The position numbers were made by a program, and so were the translations under genes. A stretch of 50,236 nucleotides of DNA from Clostridium sp. D43t1_170807_H7 (lineage in GTDB: Bacteria > Bacillota > Clostridia > Clostridiales > Clostridiaceae). Of this stretch, positions 10,101 through 18,355 are shown in pieces (the first letter of the stretch is position 1; each line of letters begins with the position of its first letter). The notes under the pieces are model-generated. The model had not been told where the DNA came from, made no database searches, and worked only from the letters and a program-made list of their open reading frames with translations. Where the stretch lies: positions 1 to 50,236 of the forward strand of contig NZ_JADNLK010000019.1 in assembly GCF_015555905.1 (NCBI RefSeq). The letters are read 5' to 3'.

Positions 10101-10737
10101 ATTTATCCATACTTGCAATCATACAAAGCTCAAGATCAAATATATATTTTATACATATCTCTTGATCAATATTATAATTGTTATACACATATATAGAGTT
10201 TAAAATTTTTTCAGCATTAGCATATATATACTCTTCATTACTTGCTATTTCTAATGCTCTACTTACTCTCTTTGCTAATTCAGGAGTGTTCTTACAAAAT
10301 TCATGAAGCCATTTAAGTGATTTATAATTAAATGAATACTCACTAAATGCAATTTCATTAATACAAATACCTATAATTTTTTCTTTATTTAATCCGTTAT
10401 TTATTCTTTTTTCTAATTTTTCTTCAAGTTGATATGATGGAAAAGTTACTATTGAGTTTATGCCTTCTCTCCCCATTTTATATAGCATTTCAAAATACTT
10501 ATTTAAATAATCTTTATAATTATATTTTTCCATAGATGAAAATCCTTGAATACTTTTTTCAAGTGAGTTACGATTCATTTTATTTATATCTATTTTAGGT
10601 AATCTCTTTAGATACTCCTCTGCTTCTATTTCACCATCTAAATAATCTTCAAAATCATCAATTATATCTTCACCTAAATTAAGCTCCTCTAAAGCTTCTG
10701 TCCCTCTCATAATTAAATGCTCTTTTATACTACTCAT
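7168..10737 (-). CDS. DUF4132 protein (YehI/MolR-like), first gene of the operon
   Basis: An 1189-residue protein without signal peptide or membrane segments. Residues of roughly 40-830 are a long helical array with HEAT/ARM-like character (for example VAIRVLDKF and an Ala-rich pair of helices near 780-830). The C-terminal part holds the DUF4132 signature RRWTVDSWINLFVNNP followed by LIWGAYEKG, then a beta-rich tail ending near WRKLR. E. coli YehI, about 1200 residues, is the known relative and lies next to the yehLMPQ genes just as here. AAAGGGG lies five bases before the ATG. It is probably a large scaffold or sensor for the ATPase/VWA pair; no enzymatic activity is evident. I find no convincing promoter in the 170 bp upstream. 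Confidence 0.88.
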   Translation of the reverse strand: MSSIKEHLIMRGTEALEELNLGEDIIDDFEDYLDGEIEAEEYLKRLPKIDINKMNRNSLEKSIQGFSSMEKYNYKDYLNKYFEMLYKMGREGINSIVTFPSYQLEEKLEKRINNGLNKEKIIGICINEIAFSEYSFNYKSLKWLHEFCKNTPELAKRVSRALEIASNEEYIYANAEKILNSIYVYNNYNIDQEICIKYIFDLELCMIASMDKLFENNITKEQIKSIKDYIVNGKNYNENEVKPLVNLIKASKYSTYLFKFMIAISCLHRDKSKVLDKLVKLFIEANYKEAVKVIIDMSGLENKKDYDLDKKLDISTKYFIAYEVNKYYYQVDNNFLKYKSKENSKAFSEAILLCNEDIRYNLVPFIHDEEEKNTYIKNIESRCKDTIKKILSEGNTDINLISQIVSFLNDEISFESIRNDLDKLKDYPIRAYANYNFINSMKFLAELECNKVYEKIIAILFTLNFGEVIGSISNVKDNKTNLECIVKNYNIAEKYNIAIIDRMKCIDLLVDSYSYTSTYKNMIDVVIKDLIKNHRTEVISNIKKMCPKGRGLYLSKIYMKQNEENAQIILDNFSDTSKVVKEQIIDIFKDSVKYLDKVILKLNAKKQSEREVAIRVLDKFIDNNKVNEEEKNIIIENLNALLQIEKSQNNKELIIKILGIKKATEEVEELSNEDFIKKILKGNKKSSLKWLDFETLPKVRFKDSNEICSVEYLQAILICYSSLTKIGRSSDGERLAEKLEKFDFENLVNNIFDIWISNNAEVKKKYILSLVSRFGGEKAIVKLNSKINDWAKNSRGALACEAVYALALNGSNSALLIADGISRKFKYNSVKTAAGQALDFAAKELGVDREELSDKIVSTLDFDKNGQRIFDYGTRKFIVNLTPSLEIEVFDENNKKLKNLPKPAKKDNEDMAKKSYDEFKVFKKQLKNTVSIQSSRLDLALSNNRRWTVDSWINLFVNNPIMHQFAIGLIWGAYEKGILKETFRYMEDGTFNTKDEDEFTLLEDEESKKKIKIGLVHPLECSSEDIEEWKNQLEDYEIIQPIEQLNRRVFLVSEEQKEMTEDETYAGKIISGLSLSSKLLKLGWYRGNIYDAGGYSEFYKFNKELNIYAEINFEGSSVGYEYDDTTMFTVKFYNVDSEDKILNYYSNKTDKYLMKLKDVPEKLYSEIMYNVDNALSSSTRTNEGWRKLR

Positions 10738-10922
10738 CTTAACCCCTTTCTTGATTATATAATTATTTATTGTTCATGGATAAAAATATATATTTTTATT
10801 TATATGTATTAAATTAAACTATTTATTCCTAAACAATATCATATATATTTTTTAGATATAAAAAATAATAAGAAAAATAAAGAAAATAAGAGTATATCAG
10901 AGTATTTCACTAAGATTTAACT

Positions 10923-10976
10923 TGATTTAATCATATTTATTATTTGATAATTATTATCCGTTGATATATATTATCA
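10923..10976 (+). promoter_or_regulatory. Heme oxygenase promoter with two tandem Fur boxes
   Basis: A sigma-A-type promoter, TTGATT (10923-10928), 17-bp spacer, GATAAT (10946-10951), is overlapped by two Fur-like 7-1-7 inverted repeats: TGATAATTATTATCC at 10945-10959 (one mismatch from TGATAATNATTATCA) and TGATATATATTATCA at 10962-10976 (two mismatches). The first box covers the -10 and the second covers the predicted start of transcription. This predicts repression by Fe-Fur and induction under iron starvation, sensible for an enzyme that frees iron from heme. Confidence 0.7.
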
Positions 10977-11010
10977 TTAAAGTGATTAGTAATTAAATGA
11001 GGTGAATATA

Positions 11011-11637
11011 ATGAAATTTATGATGGATATAAGAGAAAAAACTTCACTATTACATAGTGCAGCAGAAAATACAGGTTATATAAAGAAATTAGTTGATGGA
11101 ACTGCTTCTGTTGAAGGATATGCTGAATACATATACAACTTAGAAAAAATGTATAAGGCTATTGAAGATGCATTAGATAAAAATGAAAATAATACTGTAG
11201 TTAAGCCATTTGTTACAAGAGAATTATATCGTTCAGAACTTATGAGAAAAGACTTAGAATTCTTATTAGGTGATAAATTAAATTCAATGAAATTATTAGC
11301 TTCTACAGAAGCTTGTGTTGCAAAAATAGAGGAATTATCACAAACTAAACCTGAACTTGTAGTTGCATATGCATACACAAGATTCTTAGCAGATTTATTT
11401 GGTGGCAGAACATTCCTTTCATTATTAAGTACAAGCTATAAGATAGCTAATGAAGGGTTAAATTACTATCAATTCCCTGAAGTCAATGATTTAAGAGGAT
11501 ATGTTATGAAATATCATAACATGTTAGCAGAAATTAATTTATCTGATGAAATGAAGATAGATTTTATTAATGAAGTTAATAATGCTTATATTTATAATCT
11601 TGCTATCTCAAACGAATTAGATGCTAAATTAAAATAA
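11011..11637 (+). CDS. hemO: Heme oxygenase (biliverdin-producing)
   Basis: A helical cytoplasmic protein of 208 residues of the HO-1 type. It should cleave heme to biliverdin, CO and ferrous iron. The proximal histidine is expected in EKTSLLHSAAENTGY near the N-terminus, and the distal helix glycines are in FLADLFGGRTF, which match bacterial heme oxygenases (HemO/HmuO/HemT). The ATG at 11011 is preferred because GAGGTG lies a few bases upstream; a GTG at 11002 would fall inside that site. It is transcribed alone, divergent from the DUF4132 operon, and ends at a strong terminator. Tandem Fur boxes over the promoter point to iron control. An oxygen-requiring enzyme in an anaerobe is a known clostridial trait, thought to aid heme-iron use or oxygen tolerance in a host. 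Confidence 0.92.
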   Translation: MKFMMDIREKTSLLHSAAENTGYIKKLVDGTASVEGYAEYIYNLEKMYKAIEDALDKNENNTVVKPFVTRELYRSELMRKDLEFLLGDKLNSMKLLASTEACVAKIEELSQTKPELVVAYAYTRFLADLFGGRTFLSLLSTSYKIANEGLNYYQFPEVNDLRGYVMKYHNMLAEINLSDEMKIDFINEVNNAYIYNLAISNELDAKLK

Positions 11638-11675
11638 TGCCTTTCCAACTCACATTTATTATAAATTTACAAACA

Positions 11676-11712
11676 CAAAAATGATGCTCTATTTTTTAGC
11701 GCATCATTTTTG
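11676..11712. terminator. Bidirectional terminator between hemO and adh
   Basis: A perfect 12-bp stem (CAAAAATGATGC / GCATCATTTTTG) with a 13-nt loop. A/T tracts on both sides allow it to serve both convergent genes. Confidence 0.85.
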
Positions 11713-11779
11713 TATAAGCATAATTATAAATATTTTTGAAATTACTCTTTCCTACTTATTTAATAATTTTTTTATATTT

Positions 11780-12940
11780 TTATAAACACATCTCTAATAT
11801 TTTTTTAACATCAGCTTCATTTAATGGAACATAAGCATAAGCTAAGGAACCATGTTCTACAGCTCCCTTTGCCATTTCATCAAAATGAGTTTCATCAATA
11901 TTAACTTCTTTTAAGGTCATAGGAATTCCACAATCTTTAAAGAATTTTTCAGTTAAATCAATTGCTTCATTTGCTAAAGCAAATTTATCATCCTTATTTT
12001 CTAATTTCCATACATTTATTGCATAATCCACAAACTTATCTACTGTATTTTCGCTTAAAATATATCTCATCCATCTTGGAGTTACTATTGCAAGCCCTAC
12101 CCCATGAGTTATATCATAGAAAGCACTTAGCTCATGCTCTATTGGATGACAAGTCCAAGCTCCTGGTTTACCACTACCACATAATCCATTAAGAGCCATT
12201 GAACTAGCCCACATTAAATTAGCTCTAGCTTCATAATTTGTAGGATCTTTTAAAGCTATTGGACAGTACTTTATACAAGTTTCTAATAATCCTTCTGAGA
12301 ATTTATCTTGAACAAAAGCACCTTCTGTTTTTTTAAAATAACTTTCAAATACATGTGACATTATATCAGCTGTACCTGCCGCTGTCTGAATACTTGGTAA
12401 TGTATATAAATACTCTGGATCTAAAATAGATACTTGTGGTTTCATATTTACACTTGAAGTACCTAACTTTTCATTAGTATCCATTTTAGAAATAACGGCA
12501 TTTCCATTCATTTCTGAACCTGTTGCTGCTAAAGTTAAAATTGTTACTATTGGTAAAACTTTATCTATTTTTTCTGGATTCGTTACTAAATCCCATGGAT
12601 CTTTATCATAAAAAGCTCCTGCAGCAACAACTTTGGCACAGTCTATTGTGCTTCCTCCTCCAACTGCTAAAATAACGTCAATATTATTTTCTTTGCAAAG
12701 ATTAACTCCTCTTCTTACAGTTTCAATCTTTGGATTTGGTTCAATTTTATCAAGTTCAATTATATTATAATCATTTAATAACTTCTTAACATTATCATAT
12801 ATTCCATTTTTCTTTATACTTCCTCCACCATAAGCAAGTAAAACATTTTTACCATATCTATTCATTACCTCTGGTAATTTATAAATTTGACCTTTTCCAA
12901 ATAATATTTCTGTATAAGCCTTAAAATTAAAATTTTCCAC
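11780..12940 (-). CDS. Iron-containing alcohol dehydrogenase (butanol dehydrogenase/YqhD-like)
   Basis: A 386-residue group III alcohol dehydrogenase, cytoplasmic, expected to reduce aldehydes such as butyraldehyde to alcohols with NAD(P)H. The dinucleotide-binding AVGGGSTIDCAKV is intact, and the metal ligands are the Asp and His of GTADIMSHVFES plus two His in CHPIEHELSAFYDITHG. Length matches BdhA/BdhB of solventogenic clostridia. The start is GTG at 12940, with AGGAGG eight bases upstream; the nearby ATG at 12947 is out of frame and hits a stop. It stands alone between the hemO terminator and yunB. Exact substrate and cofactor (NADH or NADPH) cannot be decided from the sequence. Confidence 0.9.
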   Translation of the reverse strand: MENFNFKAYTEILFGKGQIYKLPEVMNRYGKNVLLAYGGGSIKKNGIYDNVKKLLNDYNIIELDKIEPNPKIETVRRGVNLCKENNIDVILAVGGGSTIDCAKVVAAGAFYDKDPWDLVTNPEKIDKVLPIVTILTLAATGSEMNGNAVISKMDTNEKLGTSSVNMKPQVSILDPEYLYTLPSIQTAAGTADIMSHVFESYFKKTEGAFVQDKFSEGLLETCIKYCPIALKDPTNYEARANLMWASSMALNGLCGSGKPGAWTCHPIEHELSAFYDITHGVGLAIVTPRWMRYILSENTVDKFVDYAINVWKLENKDDKFALANEAIDLTEKFFKDCGIPMTLKEVNIDETHFDEMAKGAVEHGSLAYAYVPLNEADVKKILEMCL

Positions 12941-13085
12941 TTTTCATTCCTCCTTACAATATAAACCTTAATACTATTATTGACTTAATCTTTATACTAA
13001 AGCAATATTATTTTATAATTTATTATTTATTCAACTATCTTTATAGGTCATATTAAAATTCACTAGGCTTTTTTTTCTTAAACAA

Positions 13086-13109
13086 AAAAAGTGGCAAATA
13101 CCACTTTTT
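13086..13109 (-). terminator. Terminator of yunB
   Basis: A 9-bp stem (AAAAAGTGG / CCACTTTTT) with a six-base loop overlaps the yunB stop codon and is followed by a T-run on the minus strand. Confidence 0.8.
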
Positions 13110-13788
13110 AGTTAGAGTTACTTCCATTCATATTTATTGCTGTTTCAGGAATTTTACCTACTATAATAGTATCTGAAACAGGTATTTGACAAGTTACTTC
13201 AACTTCCTTGCTATTAAAAGGTACAACAACTCTCATTGTAGTAGTTAAATTTAAATATATCTTATGCCTAGTTTGATTTATTCCCGCACTTTCAAATTCC
13301 GATTCATAAGATGTAGTTATATTCCCTACTTGTTGCATCTTAACAGTTATTTTAGGACCCATATTATAAAACATCACATTATTAGTTAAGTATCCTAATG
13401 GAATCTTAACTCCTAAATCTTCAAGCTCTGAAAGTCTTTCATCACATTTTAAAACCACTTGAGATGCTAAATAATTTTGCTTTACAGTATCCGCTCTTAT
13501 CATCGTTATATTTCCATCAGCATCCTTTTCTATATCAATTATATCATCGTACTTAAAATTTTCCGAATAAACATTCACGCTTTCTTCGTTCATAATTTTC
13601 ACTGCTTCAGACTTTATTTTAATTTCTCCAATATTAAGCACAGTTGGAAGTATTCTTTTCCCAAAAATGTATATTATAGAATTAAAAGCAAAAATTATAA
13701 GAAGTACTATTAATAAATTTGAAGGTATTTTGCAATGCTTAAAATTCATATTTTTATGATGTTTAGGTCTCTTTGTATAATATCTCAT
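13108..13788 (-). CDS. yunB: Sporulation protein YunB
   Basis: A 226-residue protein with one membrane segment near the N-terminus (about residues 24-42, IPSNLLIVLLIIFAF...) and the rest outside the membrane. The conserved YunB core is recognisable: the LGVKIPLGYLTNN and GPKITVKM blocks and a C-terminal VPVSDTIIVGKIPET-like stretch (here CQIPVSDTIIVGKIPET). In Bacillus subtilis yunB is a mother-cell sporulation gene under sigma-E needed for efficient spore formation; its biochemical role is unknown. A sigma-E-like promoter lies 37-65 bp upstream. It is divergent from the penicillin-binding protein gene. This supports a spore-forming host. Confidence 0.88.
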   Translation of the reverse strand: MRYYTKRPKHHKNMNFKHCKIPSNLLIVLLIIFAFNSIIYIFGKRILPTVLNIGEIKIKSEAVKIMNEESVNVYSENFKYDDIIDIEKDADGNITMIRADTVKQNYLASQVVLKCDERLSELEDLGVKIPLGYLTNNVMFYNMGPKITVKMQQVGNITTSYESEFESAGINQTRHKIYLNLTTTMRVVVPFNSKEVEVTCQIPVSDTIIVGKIPETAINMNGSNSN

Positions 13789-13824
13789 ACACTCACCTTA
13801 GTAGTTATTATTTCACTATTATAA

Positions 13825-13853
13825 TTAATATGCTATAATTATATAGAATATTA
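13825..13853 (-). promoter_or_regulatory. yunB: Sigma-E-like sporulation promoter of yunB
   Basis: On the minus strand TAATATT (13847-13853) matches the sigma-E -35 consensus KMATATT, followed by a 14-bp spacer and CATATTAA (13825-13832), a partial match to the -10 consensus CATACAHT. Spacing is ideal; the -10 has three mismatches. Confidence 0.45.
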
Positions 13854-13881
13854 TATTAAATATAAATAAAAGGAGGAACAA

Positions 13882-16539
13882 ATGGCTAAAGATTCTAACA
13901 AATCAAAAGGTCCTGCAGAAAAAGTAGCAAAATCTAAAAGTGCTAAGAAAAAACTTAAGAAAAAGCCATCAAAAATTAAACGATTTTTCAAATACTTTTT
14001 CCTTACAATCTTAATAATAGGATTATTAATCGGTGTTGTGGGTGTTGGTTATGTTGTTGCTGTTATTAAAACAACACCACCATTAGATGTGAATGCTATT
14101 TATAATTTAAACCAGCCTTCAATGTTGTTTGATGACCAAGGCGAATTTATAGATGACTTACCATCTACCGAAATACGATATATTATTCCTTATGATGAGA
14201 TGCCTCAAAATTTAATTAATGCTTATATTTCTATTGAAGATGAACGTTTCATGACTCATGGCGGTATCGACGTTAAAAGAATTTTAGGTGCTGCTGCAAG
14301 AGATGTTATGGTTATACTAGGTAAACAAAATGGTATTCATGGTGCCTCTACAATAACACAACAATTAATTAAAAATACTGTATTAGCTACGGAAGCTTCT
14401 GCTGAGTCAACACCACTTGACAGAATTAATAGAAAGATTAAAGAAATAGTTTTAGCAGTTCAACTAGATAAAGAGTTAAGTAAAGAAGAAATCATTCGTT
14501 CTTATTTAAATACTATCCCTCTTAGCGGACATATTTATGGTGTTGAAGCTGCATCTAGATATTTCTTTGCTAAAACCGCTAAGGATTTAACATTACTTGA
14601 ATGTGCTTATATTGCTGGTATTACTCAAGCTCCTACAACATATAGTGCTTATAATACTAGTTCCTCAAATTATCCAAACGGATATATTAGAAGAACTCAA
14701 ACAGTATTAAGTAAAATGTTAGAACTTGGATATATTACACAAGAAGAATTCGATACAGCTTATGCACAAGCTGAAGCAAATGACTTTAATTTCTCTAAGC
14801 TAGATACTGACTATGGAGTAAATCAAGAGTGGTTTGTGTATCCAGCATTAGATCAGGTAAAAGAGGATTTAAAAGAAAAGTACAAGTATACTGATGAGGA
14901 AGTAAATAAACTACTAGTTAATGGTGGTTTAAAAATATATACTACATTAAATACTGAAATGCAAAATGCTGTTCAAGATATATTAAATGAAAGAACTAAC
15001 TTACAAGTTGATGATACTTCTTATGATCCTACAGATAATGATGGTGTACCTAAATTACAAGCTTCTGCAACAGTAATTGATTATAAAACTGGTCAAGTAA
15101 AAGTACTTATTGGTGGACGTGGAAATCAACCGCCAACTTCACTTAATAGAGCTTATTTTGATTTAAAATCAATTGGTTCTACAACTAAACCTTTAACTGT
15201 TTATGGTCCTGCAATAGATACTAAACTTATAACAGCTGGAACCCCTTTAGATGATTCTTCTGTTTCATCAGAAATATTAAAGAAGTATAACTTTGGAAGT
15301 GTTAATCCCAAAAATGCTGATGGTTCAATGGCTGGGTTTGTTACTGCAAGAGAAGCTTTAACTTATTCTAAAAATCTGACATCTATAAAAACAGTTGATA
15401 TGTTAGGTTTAGATACAGCAATTGAATATGGTGAAAGAGCTGGTTTAAAATATGCTCCAGAATCTCATACAATGTCAGCATTAGCTCTTGGTCAATTTGA
15501 ACAACCACAAGGTAACCGTGATGGTGGAAATACTACAATTTTAGCTTCCGCATATGGTGCTCTAGGAAATAATGGTGTTATATATGAACCTTCTCTTTAT
15601 ACAAGAGTTGAAGATGCTAGTGGTAATGTATTATTAGAAAAAGAACCTAAGGCTACTATTCTATTCTCACCACAAACATCATATATACTTTATGATATAT
15701 TAAAAGGTTCATCAACTAAAGCTCAATTTAGTGATATACCTGTAGCTGGTAAAACTGGTACAACTGATAACTCTGATAACTTCTGGTTTGCTGGAGTTAC
15801 ACCTTATTATTCTGGTTCTGTTTGGATTGGATATGATATTCCACAAAAAATGTATGGTAGCAGTGGTAGTGCGGCAACATTATTTGGAAAAGTAATGGAT
15901 GTTGTACATTCTGGATTAAGCTATGCTGATATAGAGGCTCCATCTGGACTTGTTCAGGCAGAAGTTTGTAAAGACTCAGGTAAATCTCCTACTGATTTAT
16001 GTTATCATGATCAAAGAGGAAGTAGAGTTAAAACTGAATACTTCATTGAAGGAACAGAACCTAAATCAGTTTGTGACGTTCACGTAAAAGTCACTGTTAA
16101 TAGCTCTAATAATAAATTAGCAAATGATAATACTCCAGCAAGACTTCTTGCTAATAAAGTATTTATAAAAAAACCAAATGCAAATCCTAATGCTGCTGAT
16201 TATCCATTTGTAGTTCCTACACAAGAGGATGATACTAAGCCTGAGGAAAAGATAAACTTATCTCAAATAGGATTAAGAGCAAACATGGATTTATACGATG
16301 CTATTGTTATACTAAATAATAGAGGTATTAAATATTCATTTAGTGGTCTATCAGTATCTGGTTCTATTGATCCAGGTCAATATACATTAACTTCATTTAC
16401 ATCAGAAATAAATTCTGGTGAAACAGTAAAATTAACTATAAAGATTACTACTAATACACCAGATGAAAATATCGGAGCAACTTCTCCATCAGAAACTACT
16501 CCTGATGATACTGAAGAGGATGATATCAATCATGAATAA
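13882..16539 (+). CDS. pbpA: Class A penicillin-binding protein 1A (bifunctional transglycosylase/transpeptidase)
   Basis: An 885-residue cell-wall synthase. After a lysine-rich cytoplasmic tail (1-35) comes one membrane helix (about 36-62). The GT51 domain has catalytic Glu119 in EDERFMTHGG and the GASTITQQL motif at 154-162. The transpeptidase domain has STTK (nucleophile Ser433), SKN at 496-498 and KTGT at 624-627, so both activities look intact. A single PASTA-like domain (about 790-855) is followed by an acidic Thr/Ser-rich tail. It polymerises glycan strands and cross-links stem peptides outside the membrane. AGGAGG lies seven bases before the ATG. The gene is alone and ends at a terminator at 16588. 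The symbol is by analogy; numbering of clostridial PBPs varies. Confidence 0.93.
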   Translation: MAKDSNKSKGPAEKVAKSKSAKKKLKKKPSKIKRFFKYFFLTILIIGLLIGVVGVGYVVAVIKTTPPLDVNAIYNLNQPSMLFDDQGEFIDDLPSTEIRYIIPYDEMPQNLINAYISIEDERFMTHGGIDVKRILGAAARDVMVILGKQNGIHGASTITQQLIKNTVLATEASAESTPLDRINRKIKEIVLAVQLDKELSKEEIIRSYLNTIPLSGHIYGVEAASRYFFAKTAKDLTLLECAYIAGITQAPTTYSAYNTSSSNYPNGYIRRTQTVLSKMLELGYITQEEFDTAYAQAEANDFNFSKLDTDYGVNQEWFVYPALDQVKEDLKEKYKYTDEEVNKLLVNGGLKIYTTLNTEMQNAVQDILNERTNLQVDDTSYDPTDNDGVPKLQASATVIDYKTGQVKVLIGGRGNQPPTSLNRAYFDLKSIGSTTKPLTVYGPAIDTKLITAGTPLDDSSVSSEILKKYNFGSVNPKNADGSMAGFVTAREALTYSKNLTSIKTVDMLGLDTAIEYGERAGLKYAPESHTMSALALGQFEQPQGNRDGGNTTILASAYGALGNNGVIYEPSLYTRVEDASGNVLLEKEPKATILFSPQTSYILYDILKGSSTKAQFSDIPVAGKTGTTDNSDNFWFAGVTPYYSGSVWIGYDIPQKMYGSSGSAATLFGKVMDVVHSGLSYADIEAPSGLVQAEVCKDSGKSPTDLCYHDQRGSRVKTEYFIEGTEPKSVCDVHVKVTVNSSNNKLANDNTPARLLANKVFIKKPNANPNAADYPFVVPTQEDDTKPEEKINLSQIGLRANMDLYDAIVILNNRGIKYSFSGLSVSGSIDPGQYTLTSFTSEINSGETVKLTIKITTNTPDENIGATSPSETTPDDTEEDDINHE

Positions 16540-16587
16540 CAAAGTAATTTTGGTGATTTATTAAACAACTTATTTAATTAATTTCTA

Positions 16588-16616
16588 GGCAGTCATGTAA
16601 AAATGACTGCCTTTTT
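16588..16616 (+). terminator. Terminator of the PBP1A gene
   Basis: Perfect 8-bp stem GGCAGTCA / TGACTGCC, eight-base loop, then TTTTT. Confidence 0.88.
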
Positions 16617-16728
16617 ATATGTATTTTTAATCAAATGAATTAACTTGCAAGTAAAATTTCATTTTTATCTATTTTTATAGCCTTTTGATAATTTTAACTT
16701 CATTTTATGAATAATACACTTAACCCTC

Positions 16729-16760
16729 TTGCATTATTTATACTTTTATAGTATACTATA
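16729..16760 (+). promoter_or_regulatory. Symporter promoter with a palindrome over the -10
   Basis: TTGCAT (16729-16734), 17-bp spacer and TATACT (16752-16757) form a good sigma-A promoter. The perfect 14-bp palindrome TATAGTATACTATA (16747-16760) covers the -10 and could be an operator for a dimeric repressor, for example of the GntR type. The regulator is not identifiable from this window. Confidence 0.6.
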
Positions 16761-16816
16761 GTAAAGTACATAGTAAAAAAATCAAATGATAAATATAAAA
16801 AGGGGGATACTTTATT

Positions 16817-18241
16817 ATGGAATTTTTAAATGAGAAAATACTATTAGTTAATGATTTTATATGGACTTATATTCTTATAGCTATGCTAATAGCAATAGGA
16901 TTATATTTCACTTTTAGAACTAAGTTCGTTCAATTTAGCAATATTAAAGAAATGTTTAAATTACTTGGGGAAGGAACTTCTTCAAAAGATAAGGCTAAAG
17001 GACAAGTTTCATCATTCCAAGCCTTTTGTATAGGTACTGCATCAAGAGTTGGTACAGGTAACTTGGCAGGTGTTGCTTCTGCTATAGCAATCGGAGGACC
17101 TGGTGCTGTATTCTGGATGTGGCTAATTGCATTAATAGGTTCAGCTTCTGCTTTTATAGAATCTACTTTAGCTCAAATTTATAAAGTTAAAGATGGAGAT
17201 AACTTCAGAGGTGGTCCTGCTTACTACATGGAAAAAGGACTAAAGCAAAAATGGATGGGAATAGCTTTCTCTGTTCTTATAATAATATGTTTTGGATTTG
17301 CATTTAATTCTGTACAATCTAACACAATTACTGCTGCTTTTAACTCTACTTTTAATGCAAATAAGCTTATAATCGGAATTATATTAACAGTATTAACATT
17401 AATAATTATCTTTGGTGGAGTAAATAGAATTGCTAAAATCTCTAGTATACTTGTTCCTATAATGGCTGTAGCTTACATAGTAATTGCTTTATTTATCATA
17501 ATAATGAACTTCAACCAAATTCCTTCATTATTCAAAACTATATTTGAAAATGCTTTTGGACTTAAACAAGTAGTTGGTGGAGGTATAGGTGCTGCACTAT
17601 TACAAGGTATAAAGAGAGGTTTATTCTCAAACGAAGCTGGTATGGGATCTGCTCCTAATGCTGCTGCTACTGCAACAGTTTCTCACCCTGTAAAACAAGG
17701 TTTAATCCAAACACTAGGAGTATTTACTGATACATTAATCATCTGTACTTCTACAGCATTTATAATACTTTTATCAGGTGTAAAATTAGATGGTTCTGTA
17801 AAAGGTATAGAACTTACTCAAATGGCTTTAGTTTCTCAAGTTGGTTCTTGGGGAGGAACATTTATATCAATTTGTATATTATTATTTGCTTTCAGCTCTA
17901 TAATAGGTAACTACTATTATGGTGAAACAAATATTCAATTTATTACAGAAAATAAAGTTGTTTTATATGGATATAGAATTTTAGTTGCTGCTATGGTTCT
18001 ATTCGGATCAATTGCTTCAATGGATTTAGTTTGGAACATAGCTGACGTATTTATGGGACTTATGGCTATCTTAAACTTAATAGCTATCGTATTATTAAGT
18101 AAGATTGCAATTAAGGCTTTACAAGATTATACAGCTCAAAAGAAAGCTGGAAAGGATCCTGTATTCTACGCTTCTTCTATTCCTGAACTTGGTGATGAAG
18201 TTGAAGAATGGAGAGAAGATGAAAAAGAGGCTACAGCTTAA
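16817..18241 (+). CDS. Alanine/glycine:cation symporter (AGCS family)
   Basis: A 474-residue integral membrane transporter with about ten hydrophobic segments. It should import alanine or glycine with Na+ (or H+). The family signature is clear: GTASRVGTGNLAGVASAIA, the GGPGAVFWMW block, GGPAYYMEKGL, and FSNEAGMGSAPNAAAT in the second half. The C-terminus is a short charged cytoplasmic tail. AGGGGG lies about ten bases before the ATG. It is a single-gene unit with its own promoter and a very strong terminator. Substrate choice between alanine and glycine cannot be settled from the sequence. Confidence 0.93.
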   Translation: MEFLNEKILLVNDFIWTYILIAMLIAIGLYFTFRTKFVQFSNIKEMFKLLGEGTSSKDKAKGQVSSFQAFCIGTASRVGTGNLAGVASAIAIGGPGAVFWMWLIALIGSASAFIESTLAQIYKVKDGDNFRGGPAYYMEKGLKQKWMGIAFSVLIIICFGFAFNSVQSNTITAAFNSTFNANKLIIGIILTVLTLIIIFGGVNRIAKISSILVPIMAVAYIVIALFIIIMNFNQIPSLFKTIFENAFGLKQVVGGGIGAALLQGIKRGLFSNEAGMGSAPNAAATATVSHPVKQGLIQTLGVFTDTLIICTSTAFIILLSGVKLDGSVKGIELTQMALVSQVGSWGGTFISICILLFAFSSIIGNYYYGETNIQFITENKVVLYGYRILVAAMVLFGSIASMDLVWNIADVFMGLMAILNLIAIVLLSKIAIKALQDYTAQKKAGKDPVFYASSIPELGDEVEEWREDEKEATA

Positions 18242-18245
18242 AACT

Positions 18246-18288
18246 AAAAAGGATGAATCAAAACTAAATGTTTTGATTCATCCTTTTT
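18246..18288 (+). terminator. Strong terminator of the symporter gene
   Basis: A 19-bp uninterrupted stem (18246-18264 with 18270-18288), five-base loop, ending in a T-run. Confidence 0.92.
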
Positions 18289-18355
18289 TTACTTTTCACT
18301 ATTTTTTTCTTTATAGCTATATTAAATAACATTAAAAATCTTACAACCATTAAAA

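Noticed and set aside
10741..10800. TATAAT at 10754-10759 as promoter of the DUF4132 operon
   Set aside because: It lies too close to the start codon to leave room for the ribosome-binding site downstream of the transcription start, and has no matching -35.
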